Positions 8,827 through 16,886 are shown, counted from the stretch's first letter. The stretch: 64,000 nt of DNA from an uncultured bacterium (GCA_905215155.1 CAJMPJ010000015.1:1-64000); one strand, 5' to 3'. Notes: generated from the letters alone by a model not told the origin. Numbers and translations are program-made.

Positions 8827-11800
8827 TTCTTTTTTGCTTTAACAGGTATTTCTTCGCATATATGATTTTCTCACAAAAAGACATAACCTTTTGTTCCAAT
8901 GAACGTTCTGTACCAAGCATTCTGTTGCAGTGCATATGTAAGATGCTGCTTAATATTCCATCCCGTGTATTTGTCATATTCTCAGAATCAACAAATCGTG
9001 ACTTTATGGTTTGTATTGGTGTGTGATACAGTTGAAGAGTTTTCATCACTGCTTCATTTTCAGCACATTTAAGGCTGGCCCATTCAAGTTCAATATCACA
9101 AATTTCAAGAAGCCTTGCCTTATTTTTTTTAAAAATATCATTAAATTGTCTGGAATCGTATCCCATAGTCAGAAACTCAAGCATTTCTTCCCAGTTATCA
9201 AACCATTGTTCTAATATATAAAACAGTGATATAATGCACAATTCCTCTGGAGAATACTTCGTTTCCGAAATTCTCCCCATACGGAGAAATGCAGATACTG
9301 CTAAGCTGTCAGCTGCAAAAAAATCTTCCACTTCTGATATTAACGATTTACCACCATATCTTTCTATCTCCCTGTCATATGGCACGATGGAAAAATCAGA
9401 TATTAACTGATTATTAAGCATTTCTCTAATCCAAGCAAATAACTTAATGGAAAGCTGCTGTAATATACTTTCATCTCCTGAGATGCGTAATCGTATATGA
9501 GGTACCGGATCATTATAGCGGATAAAAAAATAATTCACTTTATTATTGTAATCAGTAGTCTCAAAAAATCCTGATATTTCAAATGCAATCATCTCTTCTT
9601 CCCTGGCCGGGGTTGTATACAATTTTAAATACAGCCACCCTTGAAACGGCATAATGGTCCGAACTTCCCTGGAGATATTAGTATATGAAACAATACGTTT
9701 TATTTCAGGAGTATGATATTCTTTGTTTATGAGGGGAACTACGATTTCACAGCAATGAGTTTTTCCCTCTTCATCAACAATAATATTTTCACCAGCCTCT
9801 ACTTCCTCCAGCATAAGAAATCCCGCTTTATTGTTTTTTATTTCGGCAAAAAGGATTTCAAGGCTGTAAGCATCTCTGATGTCGATTTTAAGTCTGTTGT
9901 CTTCATAGGAAATGTACAAATAATCCGGCAGACTGTATTCCTGTCTAAACTTATCGAACCCAGATATAAAATCATCAAATGATGAATCCCTTCCGATCCC
10001 CAGACGTTCTGCTGTTATCTTCCATCTGGCACCTGACAATACAAAGTTTTGATATGTTATTCCCGGAATATACTCAAAATCCCGATAGACTTTCATCCAT
10101 GGGAACTGCCCCCATAAGACGGTATTATCATCTGTAATTTCCTGCATAAGTCTGACAACATTGGGCTGCAGATAAGGATTAAACATATTATTGGTACTGG
10201 CGCTAATATATTTATTATTTGTTAAATCCACCATATAAAATCTGTCCTGATGATCAATACCGACTACTACATCTGACAAGGAAAGCTGTTGTCCCGGTCT
10301 CGATGGAGTTGTGCATAGTGTTATCTCCTTATCCGTATAGCTGATCTCCCGTACTACATTTCCCGATCGCTTATTTCCCGGAAGATAGTTGAAGGAACAG
10401 GTTTCATAAGAATCATTCAGCTGCTCACGCTTATACTGTGCCAAGTGTTTTTGTAATTTATCAAACTGAGGATCCGTATCGGAAAAACGGCCAAAGGTTT
10501 TTCCTGCTTTATCCGCTCCTATAACAGGGCTAATATACCAGTATAAAGAATGTCTAATTTTCCTGGGCATCAAATAAATTTCAAGGGATGAGGGATTCGT
10601 ATTTTCTCTCTCCCCCTTGGTTCGAAACACTTTTATCTCTTCCTCTGTTATTTCTATATTACAGTGTTCGCTTAGTGCGGTGCAGTATTTTTGAAGAAAA
10701 TAGGACTGAAGCTCATCAGCTCCGCTATCCTTCTGCTCATCCCTGTAACCGTAACAATCTGGCGGCTGTTGATAACTTACAGGTGCACCAATACCAGTTA
10801 TCGGGTCCAGTAGCTCTAATATGGGAACTTCCCTCTCATATCCGTACTTCTCCAAAAATCTGGACTTGTATGTCTCCATATGTTTGGCATTAGATGCCCC
10901 AATTTTGCATAAATCAACAAAAAATCCCACTGCTTTTTCAATCTGCCGGGCGGACTGTAAATCCAATGCAAACGTATTGGAAGTCAAATGAAGATCTACC
11001 TGCAGACATGCTGATTCGTCTTGGAGTTCTTTCATCACCTGCAGTAATTCCCTGTAAGTTTCCATTCCGGTACCGATTGGAGCCAACCTGTACTGATTAA
11101 TCAAATAATATATTCTGGACAGATCAGACGTTGTCTGATCCAAAATACCATAAAAGTCAAGTTTTTTTATCAAATAACTTAATGTATCTGAAGTATTGGA
11201 CATTGGAGGTCTTAAGTCTGATATTAAAAAATTTTTTGAAATCAGCTGGGTAAGATAACCTGATATCTTTTCTTTGGAGGCAACATTATAAGAAGCATGG
11301 ATCAGGCTTACCATATCGCTGTAATAAGTATAATTTTTACAGGCATTGTTTATTAAATGAAACAGGGGAGTCGCCCTTATGCTGATTTCCTCTGTCTTTC
11401 CATCGGTGGTATAAAGCAGACAGGCCCTGTTTCCCTTGATGATACATGCTGGATTTACAAAAAATCTGATTTGATTTTTATTGGTACTCTCTAATTTCTC
11501 CACCAGTTTAATTAACCATTGTGTATCTGCATAAACTGATTTTCGTATCTTGTCTGTAACTATAGACAGCTGAGAAATCTGAGTAAATGAACCGATTCCC
11601 ACTGCTGAAAAAAGCCCAAATGGTGTTGTTCTTGTAACACTTCGGACTATATATTTGCGTATTGAAATTAAAAAATCACGTTTTTGCTTTAAAGAAAGCA
11701 AGTTAGGATTGTTTATAAAGGTTATCATTGTTTTATAGAGATTATTGCTTGCTATAAGTATTTGCTCCTGAAAAACGGAATTCTTACAAAATTCAAGAAT

Positions 11801-11890
11801 ATATTCTTCGTCCAAATTTAACGTTTCCTCAGCCCTGAATGGAAAACGTATCATAAACTCATTAATGGTTTGATAATTGTTGTATTTCAT
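8816..11890 (-). CDS. lanB: Class I lantibiotic dehydratase
   Basis: 1024 residues, the usual size of full-length LanB. The N-terminal glutamylation domain shows RTTPFGLFSAVG (about residues 86-97). The C-terminal SpaB_C elimination domain starts near residue 745 and shows YFFIRYNDPVPHIRLRISG. By analogy with NisB it uses glutamyl-tRNA to activate Ser/Thr of the LanA core and then eliminates glutamate, giving dehydroalanine and dehydrobutyrine. ATG at 11890 follows AAAAGGGG at 8 bases. It lies 116 bases downstream of lanA, separated by a hairpin that probably sets the A:B expression ratio. Confidence 0.95.
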   Translation of the reverse strand: MKYNNYQTINEFMIRFPFRAEETLNLDEEYILEFCKNSVFQEQILIASNNLYKTMITFINNPNLLSLKQKRDFLISIRKYIVRSVTRTTPFGLFSAVGIGSFTQISQLSIVTDKIRKSVYADTQWLIKLVEKLESTNKNQIRFFVNPACIIKGNRACLLYTTDGKTEEISIRATPLFHLINNACKNYTYYSDMVSLIHASYNVASKEKISGYLTQLISKNFLISDLRPPMSNTSDTLSYLIKKLDFYGILDQTTSDLSRIYYLINQYRLAPIGTGMETYRELLQVMKELQDESACLQVDLHLTSNTFALDLQSARQIEKAVGFFVDLCKIGASNAKHMETYKSRFLEKYGYEREVPILELLDPITGIGAPVSYQQPPDCYGYRDEQKDSGADELQSYFLQKYCTALSEHCNIEITEEEIKVFRTKGERENTNPSSLEIYLMPRKIRHSLYWYISPVIGADKAGKTFGRFSDTDPQFDKLQKHLAQYKREQLNDSYETCSFNYLPGNKRSGNVVREISYTDKEITLCTTPSRPGQQLSLSDVVVGIDHQDRFYMVDLTNNKYISASTNNMFNPYLQPNVVRLMQEITDDNTVLWGQFPWMKVYRDFEYIPGITYQNFVLSGARWKITAERLGIGRDSSFDDFISGFDKFRQEYSLPDYLYISYEDNRLKIDIRDAYSLEILFAEIKNNKAGFLMLEEVEAGENIIVDEEGKTHCCEIVVPLINKEYHTPEIKRIVSYTNISREVRTIMPFQGWLYLKLYTTPAREEEMIAFEISGFFETTDYNNKVNYFFIRYNDPVPHIRLRISGDESILQQLSIKLFAWIREMLNNQLISDFSIVPYDREIERYGGKSLISEVEDFFAADSLAVSAFLRMGRISETKYSPEELCIISLFYILEQWFDNWEEMLEFLTMGYDSRQFNDIFKKNKARLLEICDIELEWASLKCAENEAVMKTLQLYHTPIQTIKSRFVDSENMTNTRDGILSSILHMHCNRMLGTERSLEQKVMSFCEKIIYAKKYLLKQKRIGA

Positions 11891-11937
11891 AGCAGTTGCC
11901 CCTTTTCACCTGTCAGAATAAAGTGGTTATAGAAGAA

Positions 11938-11976
11938 ATGGATGGTATTGGTCCATAAGAACTCAATACCATCCAT
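11938..11976 (-). terminator. lanA-lanB intergenic hairpin, likely leaky terminator or processing site
   Basis: A perfect 13-bp stem, ATGGATGGTATTG (11938-11950) with CAATACCATCCAT (11964-11976), and a 13-base loop; on the minus strand a pyrimidine-rich tail follows. Class I clusters commonly have such a hairpin after the precursor gene so that lanA mRNA outnumbers lanB. A smaller TTACAT/ATGTAA hairpin sits at 11991-12006. Confidence 0.65.
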
Positions 11977-12006
11977 AACCAGGTTAAGCGTTACATTTTT
12001 ATGTAA

Positions 12007-12183
12007 TTACTTACCGGTGATGTGGCAACCGCAGGTAGCTGTTTTAATTGCACAGGTCTGCAGAATGCCTGTAATGCAGCCTGGTGTACAAAGGCTTTTG
12101 CTTGTAATCTTAGACTCTTCGATATTTCCATTGCTCGGTTCTGCTACATTATAATCCAGGTCGAAATCATCAAACTTTGGCAT
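12007..12183 (-). CDS. lanA: Nisin-like lanthipeptide precursor
   Basis: 58 codons. ATG at 12183 follows AGGAGG by 8 bases. Leader of about 25 residues: MPKFDDFDLDYN.. carries an F-D-L-D box like nisin's F-N-L-D, and ends in ..IEESK. The proposed core has 33 residues and runs ITSKSLCTPGC (1-11), ITGILQTC (12-19), AIKTATCGC (20-28), HITGK (29-33). All nisin ring pairs are present: S3-C7, T8-C11, T13-C19, T23-C26 and T25-C28. The lipid II-binding A/B rings are intact. Against nisin A, 21 of 33 aligned positions agree. Differences include I4K, K12I, A15I, M17Q, G18T, hinge N-M-K to A-I-K, H27G and a different tail. Predicted product: an exported antimicrobial active on Gram-positive bacteria, also likely the inducing signal. 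Confidence 0.96.
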   Translation of the reverse strand: MPKFDDFDLDYNVAEPSNGNIEESKITSKSLCTPGCITGILQTCAIKTATCGCHITGK

Positions 12184-12241
12184 AAGTTATACCTCCTTTT
12201 AATAAGATTGAAATTAGCAATTGGTTTTGTGCTAATCACTG

Positions 12242-12270
12242 ATTATATAATACATGCTAATTATCATCAA
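12242..12270 (-). promoter_or_regulatory. lanA promoter
   Basis: -35 TTGATG (12265-12270), 17-base spacer, -10 TATAAT (12242-12247) on the minus strand, leaving an untranslated leader of roughly 50 bases before lanA. The -35 box overlaps the repeat pair proposed as the LanR site. Confidence 0.78.
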
Positions 12271-12277
12271 ATTATCA
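12259..12277 (-). promoter_or_regulatory. Candidate LanR binding repeats
   Basis: TGATAATT occurs twice (12270-12277 and 12259-12266 on the minus strand), spaced exactly 11 bases, one helical turn, and overlapping the -35 box. The nis promoters carry TCT-N8-TCT repeats with the same 11-base period that are bound by NisR, so this is the best candidate site for activation by LanR. Confidence 0.6.
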
Positions 12278-12313
12278 ATCTTTTTTTAAATTTATAGACT
12301 TTATCGTCCTTTT

Positions 12314-12341
12314 TTTCGACACATTTATTTATATTTCGACA
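12314..12341 (-). repeat. Direct repeat TGTCGAAA between lanK and lanA
   Basis: Two exact copies of TGTCGAAA (12334-12341 and 12314-12321, minus strand) lie 20 bases apart, two helical turns, upstream of the lanA promoter. They could be a second regulator site. No family match is claimed. Confidence 0.4.
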
Positions 12342-12352
12342 ATCATTATTAG

Positions 12353-13717
12353 TTAAATCGGTATTTTGACGATAACGCAGCCATGGTGTTCTTCTGTGTT
12401 TATTATTATCAGCATTCCTTCATGCGAAGTAACGATCAGATCCGCTACGGTCAGTCCAATTCCATAATGATTTAAGTTTCCCCGGCTCTTATCGTCCATA
12501 TAAAATAATGTTGTGGCATGATTCATAGCTTCCTTCGTAAAGCCAGGTCCGCTATCTTTCACGGTTATGATAAAAAAATTTCCTTCAACCTTTGTATCAA
12601 TATAAATACAACTTGATTCCGGTGAATATTCACATGCATTCATAATGATATTTAACAGTGCGCTGGACATAAGCTCTTTATCGATCAAAAGTGTTGTATC
12701 TTCTAAAGATGGGGAATAAATAATCGACTGTTCATATACTTTTGCCAGTTCAAATGATTCTGTCAGCAAGGTTTCCATCCAGGTGACAGCACTGATTTTT
12801 TGTCTTTTTAATTCAGATTTTTTTTCAAAATGACTTAATTTAAGAATATGATCAACGTAATGTTCAATCCGTTCCTCACCCAAAAGAATGCTCTTGGTAT
12901 ATTCAAGCCTCTCCTGCTCATTGTCAGCCAGTCTCATGAGCTGGGCATTTCCTTTGATGATTGTTAATGGAATTTTTACATCATGGGCCAGAGCTGCGAT
13001 TTGCTGGTTCCGTGATTGTTCTATATCCCATTGATGCTGTAAAGACTGTACGAGACTCTTTCCCATATCATGCATGGAATCAATTACCTGGTCAAACTCT
13101 TTAATATATGTCCTGGGACACTCAAGAATCAGTTCCTTATTTCTAATTACGGAAGTAAGATCTTCTATTACTTTAAAGCAAGTAAGCCACCGCCTTGTTA
13201 TCCGGTTTATCTCAATGATTATGCTAGAGGTACAGCATAAAAATAAAATTACTACTGACAGCAGATTGTAATTAAAAAAATATACACTTCCAAGTTTTAT
13301 GATTGGCTCAAGACTGTATTTTATGATACACATGTCTTTTTCCCTATTAATTATGTAATACATATAATGCCCAGTCAGACGGGAATAACGGTTAGCAGCA
13401 ATTGATGCGGCAAGCGCCCTGTCATCATCCGACATATTACCGTATATATAATCATCATTGTAAGAAAACATACTAAAGGTAGAGCCTTCCGGAAGTATGG
13501 AATCAGTTACCTTTTCAGAACTTATTATGGTATCAATGTTATCTTTAATATATTGCTCCGCGTAGTTTGAAGGTATCAGAACCTGGGTTATAATGAGAAA
13601 TTCCGTTAACAGGAACCATAATACAATGATGCCCAAAAAACAGATTCCGGTGCGGATTATAAATATAAAGATCTGTCGTTTTATTGTTGTGGGTTTTATT
13701 TTTCTAAGTTTTTCCAT
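12353..13717 (-). CDS. lanK: Sensor histidine kinase of the lantibiotic locus (NisK/SpaK-like)
   Basis: 454 residues. One membrane helix lies near residues 15-40 and a second near 145-170, enclosing an extracellular sensor of about 100 residues. The H-box ALAHDVKIPLT has its phospho-acceptor His near 244. The ATPase domain has N-box NACEYSP, G1 DSGPGF and G2 GIGLTVADL. Its start overlaps lanR by 22 bases. Probably senses the mature lantibiotic or a related cell-envelope signal outside the cell and phosphorylates LanR. The ligand is inferred from gene order only. Confidence 0.9.
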   Translation of the reverse strand: MEKLRKIKPTTIKRQIFIFIIRTGICFLGIIVLWFLLTEFLIITQVLIPSNYAEQYIKDNIDTIISSEKVTDSILPEGSTFSMFSYNDDYIYGNMSDDDRALAASIAANRYSRLTGHYMYYIINREKDMCIIKYSLEPIIKLGSVYFFNYNLLSVVILFLCCTSSIIIEINRITRRWLTCFKVIEDLTSVIRNKELILECPRTYIKEFDQVIDSMHDMGKSLVQSLQHQWDIEQSRNQQIAALAHDVKIPLTIIKGNAQLMRLADNEQERLEYTKSILLGEERIEHYVDHILKLSHFEKKSELKRQKISAVTWMETLLTESFELAKVYEQSIIYSPSLEDTTLLIDKELMSSALLNIIMNACEYSPESSCIYIDTKVEGNFFIITVKDSGPGFTKEAMNHATTLFYMDDKSRGNLNHYGIGLTVADLIVTSHEGMLIIINTEEHHGCVIVKIPI

Positions 13718-14376
13718 TTATACCCCACTCCCCATATGGTTCTGATTGGATCTAAGTCGTACCTGGCAAATTTTTTACGTACCTGGTAGACAAATTCTGT
13801 AATAGTCCGTATCTGCGCATCTGAATCACTGTCCATATCATAGACAATGTTATATACCTCTTCTTTTGTGAATACTTTATTTTTGCTTTGGGCAAGGATC
13901 TCGCAGATTTTATATTCATATTTTGTCAAAGGTACATTTTCTCCATTGATAAATATTTCTTTGGATTCCAGATAAAAAGTGACTCCATCCACTTGCAGTG
14001 TTCTGGGTGCGGCAGTCCGCTTCTCCCTTCTTAAATGCGCCTTCACCCTGGCAGCCAGCTCATCAATATTAAACGGCTTTGCAATGTAATCATCGGCACC
14101 AGCCAGCAGTCCTTTTACTTTTTCATTTTCCATTGATAATGCGGATAAAAAGATAATCGGACATGAAATTTTGTCTCTGATTTCAGACAGTATCTCATAG
14201 CCATCCTTTCTAGGCATCATGATATCTAAAAGTAACAAATCATAACCTTTAAAATCCTCAATTACGTGACTGTGAGCCGCATCCATAATGTAAACCAGGT
14301 ATCCATTCTTGTTCAAGCAGGTCTTCACCAGTTTTAAAATCTCTTCATCGTCGTCAATTACAAGTATTTTATCCAT
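13696..14376 (-). CDS. lanR: Response regulator of the lantibiotic locus (OmpR/NisR-like)
   Basis: 226 residues. The receiver domain has the acidic pocket DDDEE, phospho-acceptor Asp51 in LLLDIMMP, the S/T switch region IIFLSALS and Lys in KPFN. The C-terminal winged helix ends with VWGVGYKW-type residues (TIWGVGYKWKNL), as in OmpR/PhoB regulators. It precedes lanK with overlapping ends and is divergent from lanFEG. Expected to activate lanABTC, and perhaps lanFEG, through 11-base repeats. Confidence 0.92.
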   Translation of the reverse strand: MDKILVIDDDEEILKLVKTCLNKNGYLVYIMDAAHSHVIEDFKGYDLLLLDIMMPRKDGYEILSEIRDKISCPIIFLSALSMENEKVKGLLAGADDYIAKPFNIDELAARVKAHLRREKRTAAPRTLQVDGVTFYLESKEIFINGENVPLTKYEYKICEILAQSKNKVFTKEEVYNIVYDMDSDSDAQIRTITEFVYQVRKKFARYDLDPIRTIWGVGYKWKNLEK

Positions 14377-14407
14377 ATGCTCCCCTCAATCAAAACTTTT
14401 TGACCAT

Positions 14408-14413
14408 ATTATA
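14408..14413 (-). promoter_or_regulatory. -10 box of lanRK
   Basis: TATAAT preceded by TGT (an extended -10, TGn) on the minus strand, 31 bases before the lanR start. No good -35 is seen, which suits an extended -10 or a weak constitutive promoter. Confidence 0.5.
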
Positions 14414-14435
14414 ACACAAAAATTTAAGGCTTCCA

Positions 14436-14465
14436 GATAAAATCTTGATATTTATATTTTATACT
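14436..14465 (+). promoter_or_regulatory. Candidate lanFEG promoter region with GATA repeats
   Basis: GATA at 14436-14439 and 14447-14450 has the 11-base period also seen at lanA (GATAATT pair). TATACT at 14460-14465 could be the -10. No consensus -35 is found at 17 bases, as expected for an activated promoter. The spacing from repeat to -10 is 5 bases shorter than at lanA, so the match is only suggestive. Confidence 0.4.
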
Positions 14466-14511
14466 GGATCAGAAGTTTACAAAACACTATCATCCTGAAA
14501 GGAGAGTTTGT

Positions 14512-15225
14512 ATGTCAGATCACATACTCTATACAAAAAATTTAACGAAAAAGTACAAGAACCAATCAGCAGTTAATAATCTTTCATTAACTGTACCGAA
14601 AAACTCAATTTACGGGCTACTTGGACCAAATGGTGCCGGTAAGTCAACAACTTTAAAGATGATCACCGGAATTATAAAACCGACGAACGGAGAAATATAT
14701 TATAATGATAAACCTTGGAACCGTGAGTGTTTGTCTAAAATAGGTGCTTTAATTGAATCGCCCCCGCTGTACAGCAATCTGTCCGCTTATGAAAATCTGA
14801 AGGTGCGAACAACCGTCCTGGGCTTGCCAAAAAACCGCATAGAGGAAGTGCTTAAGCTTGTTGGACTGGACAATAACCTCCATAAAAAAGCTGGTCAGTA
14901 CTCTACAGGAATGAAACAGCGGCTTGGCATCGCTTTAGCGTTAATAAACAATCCTTCCCTATTAATTCTTGATGAGCCTACCAATGGCCTGGATCCTATG
15001 GGAATACAGGAGTTAAGACAGCTAATAAGGTCATTTCCAAAAAAAGGCATAACAGTCATACTGTCCAGCCATCTGTTATCTGAAATTGAGAAAACGGTTG
15101 ATTTAATTGGTATTATTTCAAAAGGCAAACTATGCTACGAGGGGGACTTGCCGGAAAGCAGCAGAAAATTAGAATTATTATTTACAAATATAGTAAAAGA
15201 AGGAGAAAAGCAACTAGATGAATAG
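14512..15225 (+). CDS. lanF: Lantibiotic immunity ABC transporter, ATPase
   Basis: 237 residues, a single ATPase domain: Walker A GPNGAGKST (39-47), signature STGMKQR, Walker B LLILDEPTNGLD. The Q-loop region reads GALIESPPLY, with Glu in place of Gln. This 'E-loop' is known in LanF and BcrA-type protection transporters. With LanE and LanG it would expel membrane-bound lantibiotic from the producer. ATG at 14512 follows GAAAGGAGAG. It is divergent from lanRK and overlaps lanE by 8 bases. Confidence 0.92.
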   Translation: MSDHILYTKNLTKKYKNQSAVNNLSLTVPKNSIYGLLGPNGAGKSTTLKMITGIIKPTNGEIYYNDKPWNRECLSKIGALIESPPLYSNLSAYENLKVRTTVLGLPKNRIEEVLKLVGLDNNLHKKAGQYSTGMKQRLGIALALINNPSLLILDEPTNGLDPMGIQELRQLIRSFPKKGITVILSSHLLSEIEKTVDLIGIISKGKLCYEGDLPESSRKLELLFTNIVKEGEKQLDE

Positions 15226-15943
15226 AATAATAAAATCAGAGCATTTAAAAACCAGACACACATTCATAAGACCGGCATTATTCCTTTTTCCTTTACTTAC
15301 AATCACGCTTTCAGTTTTTTTATTAGGCGGAAATCTGGTTCAAGTCTCCGCTTATAACTGGTGGTATGTCCTGATTCTACCAGCGGTTTTTTTAATTATC
15401 TGTATATCAGTCATGCAAAATGATAGAAAACTGGATTTTTATAATCTTCGTTTACTGCCCCTATCCCAGACCAGTCTGTATTTCGGAAAAATCATAATCA
15501 TTTGTTTTTATTTATGTTTAACGAATCTTTTTCTGTTTTTGGCAAGCCTGATACTTGGATTTCTGTTTGGTAGACAGTTTGACTGGTATGTTGGCTTAGG
15601 CGCTTCCATAATACTTACCTTAACATATATGTGGCAGATTCCTTTATGTATTTTATCCATTAAGAAAGCAGGAACTGCGATTACATTTGTAATAGCACTT
15701 TTACTCAATTCAATTATGTCCAGCCAGCCGATTGCTGCTTCAAAAGCATGGATGATCCCTTATGCAATCCCATCCAGACTAATGTCCCCCATTATCAAAG
15801 TAAACCCCAGTGGTGTGCCATTGTCCGACAAAAGTTTGCTCAATGACAGAGGCGTTATTATTCCTGGCATATTTATATCGTTATTCATGTTTTTCATTAC
15901 CACTTGGATTATGAACCGGCAGTTATCAAAGGATGAAAGGTGA
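15218..15943 (+). CDS. lanE: Lantibiotic immunity ABC transporter permease
   Basis: 241 residues with about six hydrophobic segments, an ABC-2 type permease of the LanE/MutE type. The N terminus RIIKSEHLKTRHTFIRPALF is cytoplasmic, and paired helices follow. It is encoded between the LanF ATPase and a second permease, with an 8-base overlap on the left, so it is part of the LanFEG protection complex. Assignment to E rather than G rests on gene order. Confidence 0.85.
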   Translation: MNRIIKSEHLKTRHTFIRPALFLFPLLTITLSVFLLGGNLVQVSAYNWWYVLILPAVFLIICISVMQNDRKLDFYNLRLLPLSQTSLYFGKIIIICFYLCLTNLFLFLASLILGFLFGRQFDWYVGLGASIILTLTYMWQIPLCILSIKKAGTAITFVIALLLNSIMSSQPIAASKAWMIPYAIPSRLMSPIIKVNPSGVPLSDKSLLNDRGVIIPGIFISLFMFFITTWIMNRQLSKDER

Positions 15944-15947
15944 TATC

Positions 15948-16700
15948 ATGTTATTCATCAGATTAGTGAAAGCAGATATAATAAAACTTTTTAAAACTCC
16001 ATTTTTTCTTTTACACATATTTGTTCCGGCTATTGCCACCTTTTTATTTTATTTCTATTCTAACACTACAAATTACGATAAGGTCTTTCTTAGTACTGGT
16101 TATATTCAGCTTGTGTCCATTTCCTATCCTGTCATCATCGCTTTGCTTTGTTCTATTGTCGCTGAACTGGAAGTGAATGCAGGCAACTGTTATTTCATGC
16201 TCCGGGATTCTAAGATAAGGTGGCTGCCGGTCTTAAGTAAAGTTACCATACTGTTGCTGTGCGGATTTGCCTCCTGTTTTATTATATCAATCGGTATTAT
16301 TGTCACTGGTGGGGGGGATACAAAGTCACAGCCAGCTACCATGTTATTTTCCCTTTGTTTTATCCTATGGTTCTCAAATATAGCTTTATATCTGTTCCAT
16401 TTCATCATCGCTTTTAGTTTTGGTGGCAATATTAATTTAAGCATTGGTGTAATTGAATTGTTAGCTGCAGCATTATTAAGCACAAGTCTGGGTGATCGCC
16501 TGTGGTATTATTTCCCATGTTGTCATGGTGTGCGGCTGAGCAGTATGTGGCTTCTTAGGGATACCGTAGGGGGCGGATCAATGTTTTCCATCTTTAATAT
16601 GCAGATTCGTTACGGTATAACCGCAGCCGTAACTGTAATTATTCTGTCAGCCGTTATTTTATTGTTTTGGGGAAATGAATGGGAATCACGGAAAGTTTAG
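15948..16700 (+). CDS. lanG: Lantibiotic immunity ABC transporter permease
   Basis: About 250 residues and six hydrophobic segments, an ABC-2 type permease homologous in layout to its neighbour. The frame opens at 15933, but ATG at 15948 sits correctly behind AAAGGTGAT and leaves 4 bases after the lanE stop, so it is preferred. This is the last gene of lanFEG. No lanI lipoprotein gene follows, so LanFEG would be the only visible self-protection system of the cluster. Confidence 0.85.
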   Translation: MLFIRLVKADIIKLFKTPFFLLHIFVPAIATFLFYFYSNTTNYDKVFLSTGYIQLVSISYPVIIALLCSIVAELEVNAGNCYFMLRDSKIRWLPVLSKVTILLLCGFASCFIISIGIIVTGGGDTKSQPATMLFSLCFILWFSNIALYLFHFIIAFSFGGNINLSIGVIELLAAALLSTSLGDRLWYYFPCCHGVRLSSMWLLRDTVGGGSMFSIFNMQIRYGITAAVTVIILSAVILLFWGNEWESRKV

Positions 16701-16790
16701 TGTTTGTCCTATCAACCTATGCGTGGATAATTTCTAAAGTCGCTGAGCCGTGATATCGAAAATACTAAATTCATGTAGAAGATATTGAAT

Positions 16791-16859
16791 ATGGAAAAAG
16801 CAGCACCGGAATACCACGTTATTAATGTAAATAATTGTAATCCAAATTTAGTAAAATAA
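16791..16859 (+). CDS. Possible 22-residue peptide
   Basis: ATG at 16791 opens 22 codons (MEKAAPEYHVINVNNCNPNLVK) between lanG and the convergent tdk terminator. The ribosome site (AGAAGA) is poor and no family is recognised. It may be a remnant or chance. Listed because it fills an otherwise empty 250-base gap next to the lantibiotic locus. Confidence 0.2.
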   Translation: MEKAAPEYHVINVNNCNPNLVK

Positions 16860-16886
16860 GCCGAAAACAGAAAAGTCTTCGGCTTA
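16857..16886. terminator. Bidirectional terminator between lanG and tdk
   Basis: AAGCCGAA (16858-16865) pairs with TTCGGCTT (16878-16885). On the minus strand, the tdk direction, it is followed by the T-rich TTATTTTACT. Confidence 0.65.
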
